A DNA stretch of 29,919 bases. Origin: Bacillota bacterium (GTDB lineage Bacteria > Bacillota > Clostridia > Christensenellales > Aristaeellaceae). Every line of letters starts with the position of its first letter. Within the stretch, counting starts at the first letter, position 1. Under the pieces are notes generated by a model. That model had not been told where the DNA came from and ran no database searches. It was given only the letters and a program-made list of their open reading frames with translations. Where the stretch lies: contig JAEYRW010000203.1 of NCBI GenBank assembly GCA_023435435.1, forward strand, positions 1-29,919, given 5' to 3'. Below, in pieces: positions 23,187-29,919 of the stretch. The position numbers were made by a program, and so were the translations under genes.

Positions 23187-25511
23187 ATGAAAGTCATTTC
23201 GCGGAAAAACCGGCCGATCATGTTCGAGCCGCGCGAACGGGATACGAATTTCCTTTTGAGCGTGGTCATGATGACGGCGAAAATGCTGTTTTTCATGGTG
23301 CTTTTGATCGGCATCGGCGGGTCGGGCGTGGCGGCGGGCGTCGCCAAGGCGTGGATCGACACCGTCCCGGCGCTGGATCTGGACGAGCTTCGCACCCAGT
23401 CGCAGACCTCGTTCATCTACGACAAGTATGGCAACCTCATCACCGAATACAAGGGCAGCGAGAACCGCATTTACGCGACCCTGGACGAGATGCCCCAGAA
23501 CCTCATTGACGCCGTCATCGCCACCGAGGACAAGCGCTTTTACGAGCATAACGGCGTCGACATCAAGCGCATGGGCGGCGCGCTTTTGGGCAACGTCGTG
23601 GGCGGCGGCGACAGTCTCCAGGGCGCGTCGACCATCACCACCCAGCTCATCAAGCTCACCTTGCTTTCCAGCGAGCAGACCTACAAGCGCAAGATTCAGG
23701 AGGCGTACCTGGCCATCGAGCTTGAAAAGGAGATGACCAAGGACGAGATTCTCGAGGAGTACATGAACGTGGTGTATCTGGGCGGCGCGTGCTACGGCAT
23801 GAAGATCGCGGCCCTGGACTACTTCGGCAAGGACCTCTCCGAGCTTACGCTGCGCGAGTGCGCGTGCCTCGCGCGCATCATCAAAAGCCCCTATCGCAGG
23901 AACCCGCGCTACTGCTATTATAAGTGGAACGACCCGGATTACATCGAGACCCGTACGGATTTCACCCTCGGCCTCATGCACGACCAGGGCTACATCACCG
24001 ACGAGGAGTATCAGCAGGCGCTTTCCGAGCGGCTCAACGTGCTCGAAACGAGCACCGCGGCTTCCGATGCCATGTACGACAACGCCTACTACGTCGAGTA
24101 TGCCATTTACGACGTGGTGACCAAGATGCTGCGGGTGGAGAACCTCGAGGACACCACCGCCAACCGCCGCACCATGGAGTCGAAGCTGCGCAACGGCGGC
24201 TACAAGATTTACACTTCCCTCGATCCCGAGATTCAGGAGGCCGTCCAGTCGGTGGTGACCGACTGGGACAACTATCCCTCCATGCGCTACTCGAACGACG
24301 CGGAAACCCAGTCGTCCCTGGGCGGCGGGGAGTATCTCACCGTCCAGCAGCCCCAGGCGGCTGCGGTGGTCATGGACTGGTCCACGGGCGAGGTGGTGGC
24401 CATCGTCGGCGGGCGGTCGGAGCCGGTGCAAAAAAAGCTTCTGAACCGCGCCTATCAATCGACCAAGATGCCCATCGGCTCGTCTATCAAGCCCATCGCG
24501 GTGTACGGTCCGGCATTCGATCTTGGGTATTCGCCCGGCACGCCGGTGCTCAATCTGCCAATCAAGATTTCCGGCTGGGTCAGCGAGCTGGGCTACCCGC
24601 AGAATTTTTCGAACGAAAGCTACTCGGGCGTCGAGTCCATGCGCGTGGCCATGAACAAGTCCCACAACAACTCCGCCGCCCATGCGTTGCTTGAGTACGT
24701 GACCATCGAAAACTCGGTGGTGTACCTGCTGAAGTTGGGCGTCAGTCCCGACCACATCCTCGCCACCGGCTCCGGTCTGGCGCTCGGCTCCTCGGGCATC
24801 TCCATGCTCGAGCTGTGCGCGGCGTTCAGCGCCATCGCAAACCTCGGCGAGTATCAGGAACCTTACGCGTTTACCCAGGTGGTCAATGCAAACGGCAGCG
24901 TCTACATTGACGTCTCCCAGGTGCAGGTGAAGCGTCAGGTATTCAAGCAGTCCACCGCCTGGCTTCTGGTGAACGTGCTTGAGGGCTGTGTTGCCTCCGG
25001 CGGCACCGGAACCCGCGCCGTGTGGGGCGACATGACGGTTGCGGGCAAGACGGGCACAAACTCCAACAACATCGGTGTGAGCTTCGCGGGCTTCTCGCCC
25101 TACTATGCCTGCGCGGTCTGGATCGGTTCCGACTACTATAAGCCGCTCACCACCGACGCGACGGGCGGCAGCTACGCCGCGCCCCTCTGGGCCGCCATTA
25201 TGAAAAAGGTGCACAATATGACGGGCAAGACCCAGGACAAGGACATCATCGCCAAGTCGGCCGCCTCCGTGGGACTTGTCAAGGCAACCGCCTGCGGGGT
25301 CTCCGGCATGAAGCCCACCAAGTACTGCTATGAGGACAGCAAGTACGGCGTCATCACCGACTACTACCTCTCCGGCACCGAGCCCACCGAGCCTTGCAAC
25401 ATGCACCGGGCAAACGGCAAGCTCTACGTGCCCGAAGGGCATCCCCTCCTCAACGCGGAGGATGCCAAGGTCGTCCGGGAGTACTTCCCGACGGCCACCA
25501 CCAAGGAGTAG
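23187..25511 (+). CDS. Class A penicillin-binding protein 1A (transglycosylase/transpeptidase)
   Basis: 774 residues, a bifunctional cell-wall synthase anchored by one helix (about 24-50) with its catalytic domains outside. The GT51 transglycosylase has its catalytic glutamate E114 in ATEDKRFYEH, followed by QGASTITTQLIKL and later EEYMNVVYLGG. The transpeptidase has S432-x-x-K435 (SSIKP), S492-H-N494 and K621-T-G623, so all three penicillin-binding motifs are present. The C-terminal tail is cysteine-containing (ATACGVSGMKPTKYCYEDS). ATG 23187 follows GGAGG by 11 bases, slightly long; a GTG at 23169 overlaps that site and was rejected. It makes peptidoglycan, either vegetative or during sporulation. 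Confidence 0.94.
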   Translation: MKVISRKNRPIMFEPRERDTNFLLSVVMMTAKMLFFMVLLIGIGGSGVAAGVAKAWIDTVPALDLDELRTQSQTSFIYDKYGNLITEYKGSENRIYATLDEMPQNLIDAVIATEDKRFYEHNGVDIKRMGGALLGNVVGGGDSLQGASTITTQLIKLTLLSSEQTYKRKIQEAYLAIELEKEMTKDEILEEYMNVVYLGGACYGMKIAALDYFGKDLSELTLRECACLARIIKSPYRRNPRYCYYKWNDPDYIETRTDFTLGLMHDQGYITDEEYQQALSERLNVLETSTAASDAMYDNAYYVEYAIYDVVTKMLRVENLEDTTANRRTMESKLRNGGYKIYTSLDPEIQEAVQSVVTDWDNYPSMRYSNDAETQSSLGGGEYLTVQQPQAAAVVMDWSTGEVVAIVGGRSEPVQKKLLNRAYQSTKMPIGSSIKPIAVYGPAFDLGYSPGTPVLNLPIKISGWVSELGYPQNFSNESYSGVESMRVAMNKSHNNSAAHALLEYVTIENSVVYLLKLGVSPDHILATGSGLALGSSGISMLELCAAFSAIANLGEYQEPYAFTQVVNANGSVYIDVSQVQVKRQVFKQSTAWLLVNVLEGCVASGGTGTRAVWGDMTVAGKTGTNSNNIGVSFAGFSPYYACAVWIGSDYYKPLTTDATGGSYAAPLWAAIMKKVHNMTGKTQDKDIIAKSAASVGLVKATACGVSGMKPTKYCYEDSKYGVITDYYLSGTEPTEPCNMHRANGKLYVPEGHPLLNAEDAKVVREYFPTATTKE

Positions 25512-25530
25512 CGGGCTGCCGCGCAAAATT

Positions 25531-25583
25531 TCCGGACCGACCGGGGGCAAGTGGGCCTTGCCCCTGCCGGTCCGGATTTGTTA
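25531..25583 (+). terminator. Terminator of the PBP1A gene
   Basis: A long hairpin: TCCGGACCG (25531-25539) pairs with CGGTCCGGA (25568-25576), continued inside by CCGGGGGCAAG with CTTGCCCCTGCCGG, closing on a loop of about five bases, then TTTGTTA. It starts 20 bases after the PBP1A stop. Confidence 0.85.
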
Positions 25584-25816
25584 TGCGGACGGTATTTCAT
25601 TGATGTGAAACAGAAAGCTGCTTCGGGCGTCCAATAAATGATTGGGATGTCAAAAGCCCGTTTCCCGGGATTTGGTTACAGCCTGTTGCGCGGTCAATCG
25701 GTAACGAGCGCAATATGCTGTGGCGCCGGGGAGGGGAATGGGTTTTCGGCACCCGCAACATGGACGTATTGCAATTTCAGCGAAAGCGGGTGGTTGGGAC
25801 GTTCAAAGAAAGATTC
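25584..25816. other. Intergenic region without recognised gene
   Basis: After the PBP1A terminator there are 233 bases, more AT-rich than the flanks, before the secreted-protein gene. I find no convincing promoter pair. GGGGAGGGGA followed by ATG at 25738 looks like a ribosome site and start, but its frame gives only a basic shadow sequence and is not the frame of the downstream gene. Confidence 0.4.
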
Positions 25817-26974
25817 ATGCGCGTAAAAATCCTTTTCACGGCGCTTCTCGCGCTGGGAATCTCCATGGCCGTCCCCGCGCGAGGCGCTGCGGAATCCGTG
25901 GCAATCATCGGCGGGGCCGACGGACCTACGACCATCGTCGTCGCGGGCGGTTCGAACCCCATGGCGATTCTCGAGGCCCAACTCCCCTGGCTGACCTTTT
26001 CGGACGCCTCAGCGGAGGCCACCCAAAGGGCGGCGGACGCGCTGGGCGAAATCGGGGGCAGCTACGTCTTCCTGGGACGCGTGGCGGAAGACGGCTCGTT
26101 CGGATACATCGTCGGGTTTCTCACCGCCGAGGGAAGTCCGCTGGCGGGACTCGTGTCCAGCCGCAGTTCTGCGCCGGGGCGCGGGGATGTCACCGAGCTG
26201 ACGGCGGAAGGGGCGGAGGAACCGGCCTTTGTGCTTTCGGAAATCGAGCTGTATTATGACAGGGATGCGCCCGACGTGGTTGTGGCCGTGCCGGCCAAAT
26301 TCCGCAAGCGCGGCTACGGCGGCCTGTGCGCCATGATCGCCCGGGGGGACTTCGCGTCCCTCGAGGACGCCGCGGCGCGGGGCGTCAGCGTGTGCGTGCC
26401 GCCCGCGCCCTACCTTTGCGTTTCGCTGCGGGGCGGCGGCGCGTGGCGCTCGGAGTATATTCCCCTGACGGAGGACGACGTAATGGCGGCTTATGCAAGC
26501 TCCTATGTGGTCACGCCGGAGCAAATGGGCGACGGGGCAATCGTGCTGACGACGGAGGACGGGACAAATCCGGACGGGGGAATCTCGGGCTCCTTGTACA
26601 AATTGGCTGCCGAGAAGTGCGGATTTACCATCGCCTCCCCCGGCGGGATTGGGACCGTCATCCGTGCCGTGATGACGGTAACGGGGTCGGACGGGGCCGC
26701 GCACACCCAGGAGATCGGCGACCAGGCGACGCTGGCCGAATTGGCGGAGCTGCTCCGGGGCGCTCAATGGACGGACGTGGGCGGCTGCCCCTTCGACGGA
26801 ATTCTCGTCCTCACCATGGAGGACGGCTCCGTCATGACCATTTACAAGGCCACCGACAGCTGTGGCACGATGATCTTTGGAAGCGCGGCGTGTTACGAGA
26901 TCAGCTTTGCGGAGAACGAGCGCTTCTGGCGCATTTTTTCGGATTCATGGGAGGCCCTGAACTGGACTGACTGA
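25817..26974 (+). CDS. Secreted protein of unknown function with GGADGPT motif
   Basis: 385 residues; not a recognised family. The N-terminus is a signal peptide (MRVKILFTALLALGISMAVP, cleavage likely after RGAA). The mature protein begins at once with SVAIIGGADGPTTIVVAG (27-44). Its core IIGGADGPT is nearly identical to the sodium-binding segment of Na+-translocating decarboxylase beta subunits, but the rest lacks their many membrane helices. A middle region (about 50-250) is of unknown fold. A C-terminal domain (about 270-380) holds GCPFDGILVLTMEDGS and YKATDSCGTMIFGS, with two cysteines that could pair. The start at 25817 was chosen for the signal peptide; the ribosome site is weak (AAAGAAAG). 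The frame is open further upstream but without a binding site. Followed by a strong terminator. Confidence 0.75.
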   Translation: MRVKILFTALLALGISMAVPARGAAESVAIIGGADGPTTIVVAGGSNPMAILEAQLPWLTFSDASAEATQRAADALGEIGGSYVFLGRVAEDGSFGYIVGFLTAEGSPLAGLVSSRSSAPGRGDVTELTAEGAEEPAFVLSEIELYYDRDAPDVVVAVPAKFRKRGYGGLCAMIARGDFASLEDAAARGVSVCVPPAPYLCVSLRGGGAWRSEYIPLTEDDVMAAYASSYVVTPEQMGDGAIVLTTEDGTNPDGGISGSLYKLAAEKCGFTIASPGGIGTVIRAVMTVTGSDGAAHTQEIGDQATLAELAELLRGAQWTDVGGCPFDGILVLTMEDGSVMTIYKATDSCGTMIFGSAACYEISFAENERFWRIFSDSWEALNWTD

Positions 26975-26980
26975 TCAAGG

Positions 26981-27025
26981 AAAGCGCCGAACCGTCTCAG
27001 ACGGATCCGGCGCTTTTTTTCTTTT
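26981..27025 (+). terminator. Terminator of the secreted-protein gene, overlapping the end of the GT2-GtrA gene
   Basis: AAAGCGCCG (26981-26989) pairs with CGGCGCTTT (27008-27016), with an inner stem CCGTC/GACGG, then TTTTCTTTTT. It begins six bases after the stop. Its right arm and T-run are the last codons of the convergent gene, encoding the lysine-rich tail. On the minus strand the stem is followed only by CCTTG. Confidence 0.9.
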
Positions 27026-28040
27026 TGCGGAAGATGATGAACCGCTGCACCAGCCAGCTCGTCAGGAAGAACATGATTTCCGTGAGGAGCTTGGCGATCT
27101 GGGCGTTGAGGCGAATGGTTTCGATCAAAAACGTGAGAATGTAGGTGTTCCCGATGAGGATCAAAGTCGCCAGGGCGAAGTACTGGATGGCGGTCTTCGC
27201 GACATTGTCCCGGCTTTTGAATACCAGCCGCCGGTTGAGCGTGTAGTTGAGGGACGCGCTGATGGCGCGGGCGGCGTAGTTGGCAAAGTCGATGCGGTAA
27301 TCGCCCATGCCCGCCGACAGCGCGTACAAAAGATTGAACATGGCGTAATCGGTGACGAAGCCCGCAAAGGACGACAGCGAAAACTTGATCATGTTGCCGT
27401 ACGCGCGCAGATAATGGCGCAGCGCGGTGAAGAGCCTGCCCGCGCCGCCGTCCGGATATTGCGTCTCAATTTTTGTCTCCAAGATTGGAATCTTTCCCTT
27501 CGCGCACTGAAGCAGCACGTTCATTTCATATTCGTCCGGCTCGCCGGGCGTTTCCAGGAACAAGCCGAAAAGGCTCTCGTCAAACGCGCGCAGTCCCGTC
27601 GTCAAATCACGGACGTCGAGCCGCGCGAACAGCCGGTAGGCGAGGCGCAAAGCCGCCGCCGGGAACCGCTTGCGCGCATACGTCCGCGCGCCCAGAATCA
27701 GTTTACCCGGATTTTCTTCCGCCATGTGTGCTGCGCGCAGAATATCCTCCGCGCGGTTCGTCCCGTCGGAAGCGGCCGTTGCCACCGCGCGGCTTTTCAG
27801 TTCATCCCGCGCGTGTGCGACGCCCGCGCGAATGGCCGCGGCGCGCCCCGCGCCCTCGGGCAGTGGAAGAACGGCCGTGCTTTCCCCGCACAGGCGAAGG
27901 ACGGCTTCGAACGCCGCCGTGCCGCCGTCCACCGGCACGATGACCGAAGCGCCCGCCGCGCCCAGCGCCGCGACCAGCGCGGCCAGCGCCTTTGTCGGTC
28001 CGCGCGCGGGAATCAAAATCGAGATGCTCGAACGGTTCAT
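26997..28040 (-). CDS. GT2-like glycosyltransferase fused to a GtrA membrane domain
   Basis: 347 residues. Residues 1 to about 215 resemble dolichol-phosphate-mannose-synthase-like GT2 enzymes (ISILIPARGP start, VDLTTGLRAF-like segment DVRDLTTGLRAFDESLF). Residues about 225-345 are a GtrA domain with four membrane helices and the family motif NYTLNRRLVFKS. Together they suggest transfer of a sugar to, and flipping of, a polyprenyl-phosphate carrier for wall glycosylation. The usual DAD metal motif reads A-S-D92, so the first aspartate is lost. The start at ATG 28040 is forced by the promoter, because the upstream in-frame ATG at 28085 lies in the -10 box; AAAGGAG is about 12 bases before it. 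The lysine-rich tail is encoded within the facing terminator. Confidence 0.85.
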   Translation of the reverse strand: MNRSSISILIPARGPTKALAALVAALGAAGASVIVPVDGGTAAFEAVLRLCGESTAVLPLPEGAGRAAAIRAGVAHARDELKSRAVATAASDGTNRAEDILRAAHMAEENPGKLILGARTYARKRFPAAALRLAYRLFARLDVRDLTTGLRAFDESLFGLFLETPGEPDEYEMNVLLQCAKGKIPILETKIETQYPDGGAGRLFTALRHYLRAYGNMIKFSLSSFAGFVTDYAMFNLLYALSAGMGDYRIDFANYAARAISASLNYTLNRRLVFKSRDNVAKTAIQYFALATLILIGNTYILTFLIETIRLNAQIAKLLTEIMFFLTSWLVQRFIIFRKKKKSAGSV

Positions 28041-28083
28041 TAAAAAAGGGTTCTCCTTTGTATGCGTCCCGTGACTTTGATTC

Positions 28084-28112
28084 ATTATAGAGACGCCCCG
28101 ATATCGTGTCAA
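28084..28112 (-). promoter_or_regulatory. Consensus promoter of the GT2-GtrA gene
   Basis: Minus strand: TTGACA (28112-28107), exactly 17 bases, TATAAT (28089-28084). Both boxes match the housekeeping consensus at all twelve positions, the best promoter in the window. It predicts a transcript starting near 28077, which excludes the ATG at 28085 and any start upstream of it. Confidence 0.9.
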
Positions 28113-28167
28113 TCGCGTCATGTAAATTGTACAAATGAATTAAAAAGATTCATAAATTGTTCACGGC

Positions 28168-28197
28168 GCGTATTCAGACCGCATTGCGCGCATACTA
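28168..28197 (+). promoter_or_regulatory. Sigma-G-like promoter of the spoVA operon
   Basis: GCGTA (28168-28172), 18 bases, CATACTA (28191-28197). This fits the Bacillus subtilis sigma-G pattern GHATR-N18-CATNHTA except for one base in the -35 element. It is 22 bases before the leader ORF. The spoVA operon is a classic forespore sigma-G target, so position and pattern agree. Confidence 0.65.
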
Positions 28198-28219
28198 GCG
28201 CGTGCGGAGGTGGATTCTC

Positions 28220-28330
28220 ATGTCAAAACACGGCGTTCCGACCGCGACCATTGATTATCGCGCGACACCCGGCGATCGCGAAACCCGCAAACCGCGTCCG
28301 CGCGCAGCGGGGGAGGCAGACCGCCCATGA
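28220..28330 (+). CDS. 36-residue leader ORF of the spoVA operon
   Basis: A small ORF starting MSKHGVPTATIDYRATPGDR and ending in a basic, proline-rich stretch. I do not recognise it. GGAGGTGG at 28206-28213 is a strong ribosome site six bases before the ATG. Its stop overlaps the spoVAC start as ATGA, the same coupling seen between spoVAC and spoVAD. It starts just downstream of the sigma-G-like promoter. There is no membrane helix or cysteine. It is either a small forespore protein or a leader whose translation delivers ribosomes to spoVAC. Bacillus operons have spoVAA and spoVAB in this place; this is far too small to be either. Confidence 0.6.
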   Translation: MSKHGVPTATIDYRATPGDRETRKPRPRAAGEADRP

Positions 28331-28785
28331 ACGAGGAACAGAAAAAAATCCAAAGATACGGTGAAAAAGTCAAGAAGCACACGCCCAATTCCCGACTCGG
28401 GCTTCAGTGCCTGCGGGCGTTCTGGGTAGGCGGGCTTATTTGCAGCGTGGGACAGGCACTGACCCTGTGGGGGGTGCGGCTCGACCTGACGGAAGTGACG
28501 GCCCCCATGTTCACCTCGTCGATCCTGATTTTCCTGGGCACGACGTTGACGGGGATCGGTCTCTATGACAGGATCGGCAAATACGCGGGCGCGGGTTCCA
28601 TCGTGCCCATCACGGGCTTTGCCAATTCCATTGCCGCCCCCGCCATCGAATTCCGGCGCGAGGGGCTGGTATTGGGCGTGGGCGCGAAGCTATTTGCGCT
28701 GGCGGGGCCGGTGCTGGCCTACGGCATCTCGGCATCGGTGGCGGTGGGCATCATTTTTTGGATTGTGGAGGCATTCATTTTATGA
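28327..28785 (+). CDS. spoVAC: Stage V sporulation protein AC
   Basis: 152 residues, a membrane protein of the forespore inner membrane that forms the dipicolinic-acid channel with other SpoVA proteins. The opening YGEKVKKHTPNSRLGLQCLRAFWVGGLICSVGQ is shortened here to its diagnostic core, RAFWVGGLICSVGQ. GIGLYDRIGKYAGAGSIVPI and GFANSIAAPAIEFRREG are further family segments. Three to four membrane helices are visible. The start overlaps the leader ORF stop (ATGA); GGGGGAGG precedes it. The end overlaps spoVAD (ATGA). It is expressed late in the forespore if the promoter call is right. Confidence 0.96.
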   Translation: MNEEQKKIQRYGEKVKKHTPNSRLGLQCLRAFWVGGLICSVGQALTLWGVRLDLTEVTAPMFTSSILIFLGTTLTGIGLYDRIGKYAGAGSIVPITGFANSIAAPAIEFRREGLVLGVGAKLFALAGPVLAYGISASVAVGIIFWIVEAFIL

Positions 28786-29798
28786 GCCGGGCGGGCAGGC
28801 AGAGCTTTTTGTATGAAAACCCGCCCCTGGTGGCGTCCCATGCCTCCATCGTCGGGAAAAAGGAGCATGAGGGGCCGCTGGGGAAATGGTTTGACGTCAA
28901 CGTCGACGACGACCTCTTGGGCATGAAGACGTGGGAGCAGGCCGAGAGCGAGATGCTCCGGCGCTGCGCCGTGGACGCGGTGGGCCGCGCGGGCATGACG
29001 GAGAGCCAAATCGACGCCTTTTTCAGCGGCGATCTCAACGACCAGATCATTGCCTCCGGTTTCTGCGCGCGCGCCCTGGGTATGCCCTTCTACGGCCTCT
29101 ACGGCGCGTGTTCGACGTTTGCCCAGGGGATCACCCTGGCCGCGGCGCTTATCTCGGGGGGACAGCTTTCCAGCGCGCTGTGCGGGGCGTCGAGCCACTT
29201 CTGCACGGCGGAGCGTCAGTTCCGCTTTCCCTTGGAGCTGGGCACCCAGCGCACACCCTCCGCCCAGTGGACGGCCACCGCGGCCGGTTGCGTGGTTTTG
29301 ACGGACGACCGTAAAAAAAAGAATGCCATGCGCGTTACGGCGGGCACGATGGGCCGCGTGATCGACTACCAGATCAAGGACGCCAACCACATGGGGGCGG
29401 CCATGGCCCCGGCCATCGCCTCGACCATCCGTGCCCATTTCGAGGACACGAACCGTCCCGCCGATTACTACGATCTGGTGGCGACGGGCGACCTCGGCTG
29501 GATCGGGCGGGAGCTGCTCATCGAACTTCTGCACGAAGGCGGGCTTCACATCGATCCCGGCATCATGGTGGACTGCGGTGCGAGCCTGTATTCCAAGGAG
29601 CAGGACCCTCACGCGGGTGGGAGCGGCTGCGGCTGTGTGGCGTCGGTGACGTCCGGCTGGCTCATGAAGCGGCTGGAGCGGGGGGAATTCAAAAAAATGC
29701 TCGTGGTGGGCTCCGGCGCGATGCTGAGCCCCACGAGCGGCCTGCAGGGGGAATCGATTCCCTCCATCGGCTATGCTGTTTCGCTGGAGATGATTTGA
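28782..29798 (+). CDS. spoVAD: Stage V sporulation protein AD
   Basis: 338 residues with a thiolase-like fold; the B. subtilis protein binds dipicolinic acid and sits on the inner forespore membrane with SpoVAC and SpoVAE. Family segments include GACSTFAQGITLAAALI, SSHFCTAERQFRFPLELG, GRVIDYQIKDANHMGAAMAP and VASGDLGWIGRE-like VATGDLGWIGRE. Soluble, no helix for the membrane. ATG 28782 was chosen because it overlaps the spoVAC stop (ATGA) and has GGAGG ten bases upstream. The end shares one base with spoVAE. Confidence 0.97.
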   Translation: MSRAGRQSFLYENPPLVASHASIVGKKEHEGPLGKWFDVNVDDDLLGMKTWEQAESEMLRRCAVDAVGRAGMTESQIDAFFSGDLNDQIIASGFCARALGMPFYGLYGACSTFAQGITLAAALISGGQLSSALCGASSHFCTAERQFRFPLELGTQRTPSAQWTATAAGCVVLTDDRKKKNAMRVTAGTMGRVIDYQIKDANHMGAAMAPAIASTIRAHFEDTNRPADYYDLVATGDLGWIGRELLIELLHEGGLHIDPGIMVDCGASLYSKEQDPHAGGSGCGCVASVTSGWLMKRLERGEFKKMLVVGSGAMLSPTSGLQGESIPSIGYAVSLEMI

Positions 29799-29919
29799 TG
29801 GAAATTTTTCTTGCGTTCGTCAAGGCGTTCGTGGTGGGCGGGTTGATCTGCGTAGCAGGACAGATTCTCATGGACCTGACCAGGCTCACCAGCGCGCGGA
29901 TATTGGTTCTGTATGTGGT
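29798..29919 (+). CDS. spoVAE: Stage V sporulation protein AE (N-terminal part, cut by window edge)
   Basis: Only 40 complete codons are seen, MEIFLAFVKAFVVGGLICVA onward. The segment AFVVGGLICVAGQILMDLT is characteristic of SpoVAE and resembles the N-terminal helix of SpoVAC. The start shares one base with the spoVAD stop (TGATG), with GGAG about eight bases upstream. The family is about 115 residues in length, so roughly two thirds lies outside the window. Confidence 0.93.
   Translation, partial: MEIFLAFVKAFVVGGLICVAGQILMDLTRLTSARILVLYV

Noticed and set aside
23112..25550. 812-codon open frame on the minus strand opposite PBP1A
   Set aside because: It mirrors the PBP1A gene, which has all catalytic motifs. 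The antisense frame is rich in His, Arg, Gly and Val as expected from GC-biased third positions, with no family motif and no ribosome site.
25738..26259. ORF starting at ATG 25738 behind GGGGAGGGG
   Set aside because: Despite the good SD-like run, the product is Arg/Gly-rich and out of frame with the secreted-protein gene, whose signal peptide supports 25817.
28041..28121. 27-residue N-terminal extension of GT2-GtrA (starts at 28085 or upstream)
   Set aside because: The in-frame ATG at 28085 lies inside the TATAAT of a consensus promoter, so it cannot be in that transcript.
1..29919. CRISPR arrays, tRNA or rRNA genes, insertion sequences, prophage
   Set aside because: No regularly spaced direct repeats, cloverleaf, rRNA-like stretch, transposase or phage gene was found on either strand.

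Overview
The window is GC-rich DNA (roughly 60-65% by eye) from an endospore-forming bacterium, most likely a high-GC member of the Clostridia (Bacillota). The evidence is a spoVAC-spoVAD-spoVAE cluster at the right end behind a sigma-G-like promoter, strong GGAGG-type ribosome binding sites, and compact operons joined by ATGA, GTGA or TGATG overlaps. I see no tRNA, rRNA, CRISPR array, insertion sequence or phage gene. This is chromosomal metabolic and cell-envelope territory.

Layout, left to right. (1) A GNAT acetyltransferase cut by the left edge (minus). (2) A plus-strand operon of a membrane-anchored CotH-family kinase with three lamin-tail domains, a VTC-type polyphosphate polymerase and a DUF4956 membrane protein, closed by a strong terminator. 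(3) A minus-strand sugar ABC importer operon, chvE-mmsA-mmsB, and upstream of it a six-hairpin glycosidase gene broken by a frameshift at a run of seven G. (4) A plus-strand M24 peptidase, convergent and directly abutting a minus-strand operon of a TetR regulator, an ABC ATPase and an FtsX-type permease. The TetR gene has a palindromic operator over its own promoter. (5) A VOC-family protein (minus). (6) A minus-strand D-amino-acid cassette: Rid-family protein, D-aminoacylase, DSD1-type PLP enzyme. (7) A plus-strand GH2 glycosidase with a LacI-type operator at its start site, then a class A penicillin-binding protein, then a secreted protein of unknown function carrying a GGADGPT motif. (8) A minus-strand GT2-GtrA fusion with a consensus promoter. 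(9) The spoVA operon (plus), led by an unrecognised 36-codon ORF and running off the right edge inside spoVAE.

How the genes fit together. The sugar importer and the two glycosidases suggest growth on plant or host glycans, with the glycosidases feeding monosaccharides to the ChvE system. The D-amino-acid cassette would release free D-amino acids from N-acyl forms, convert them with the PLP enzyme, and clear reactive enamine/imine intermediates with the Rid protein. PBP1A and GT2-GtrA act on the envelope, and SpoVA proteins move dipicolinic acid into the spore core. The parts that look least described are the CotH/VTC/DUF4956 operon, the GGADGPT secreted protein, the leader ORF of the spoVA operon, and the remodelled sugar pocket of the GH2 enzyme. 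All assignments come from reading motifs in the sequence; no database search was run.
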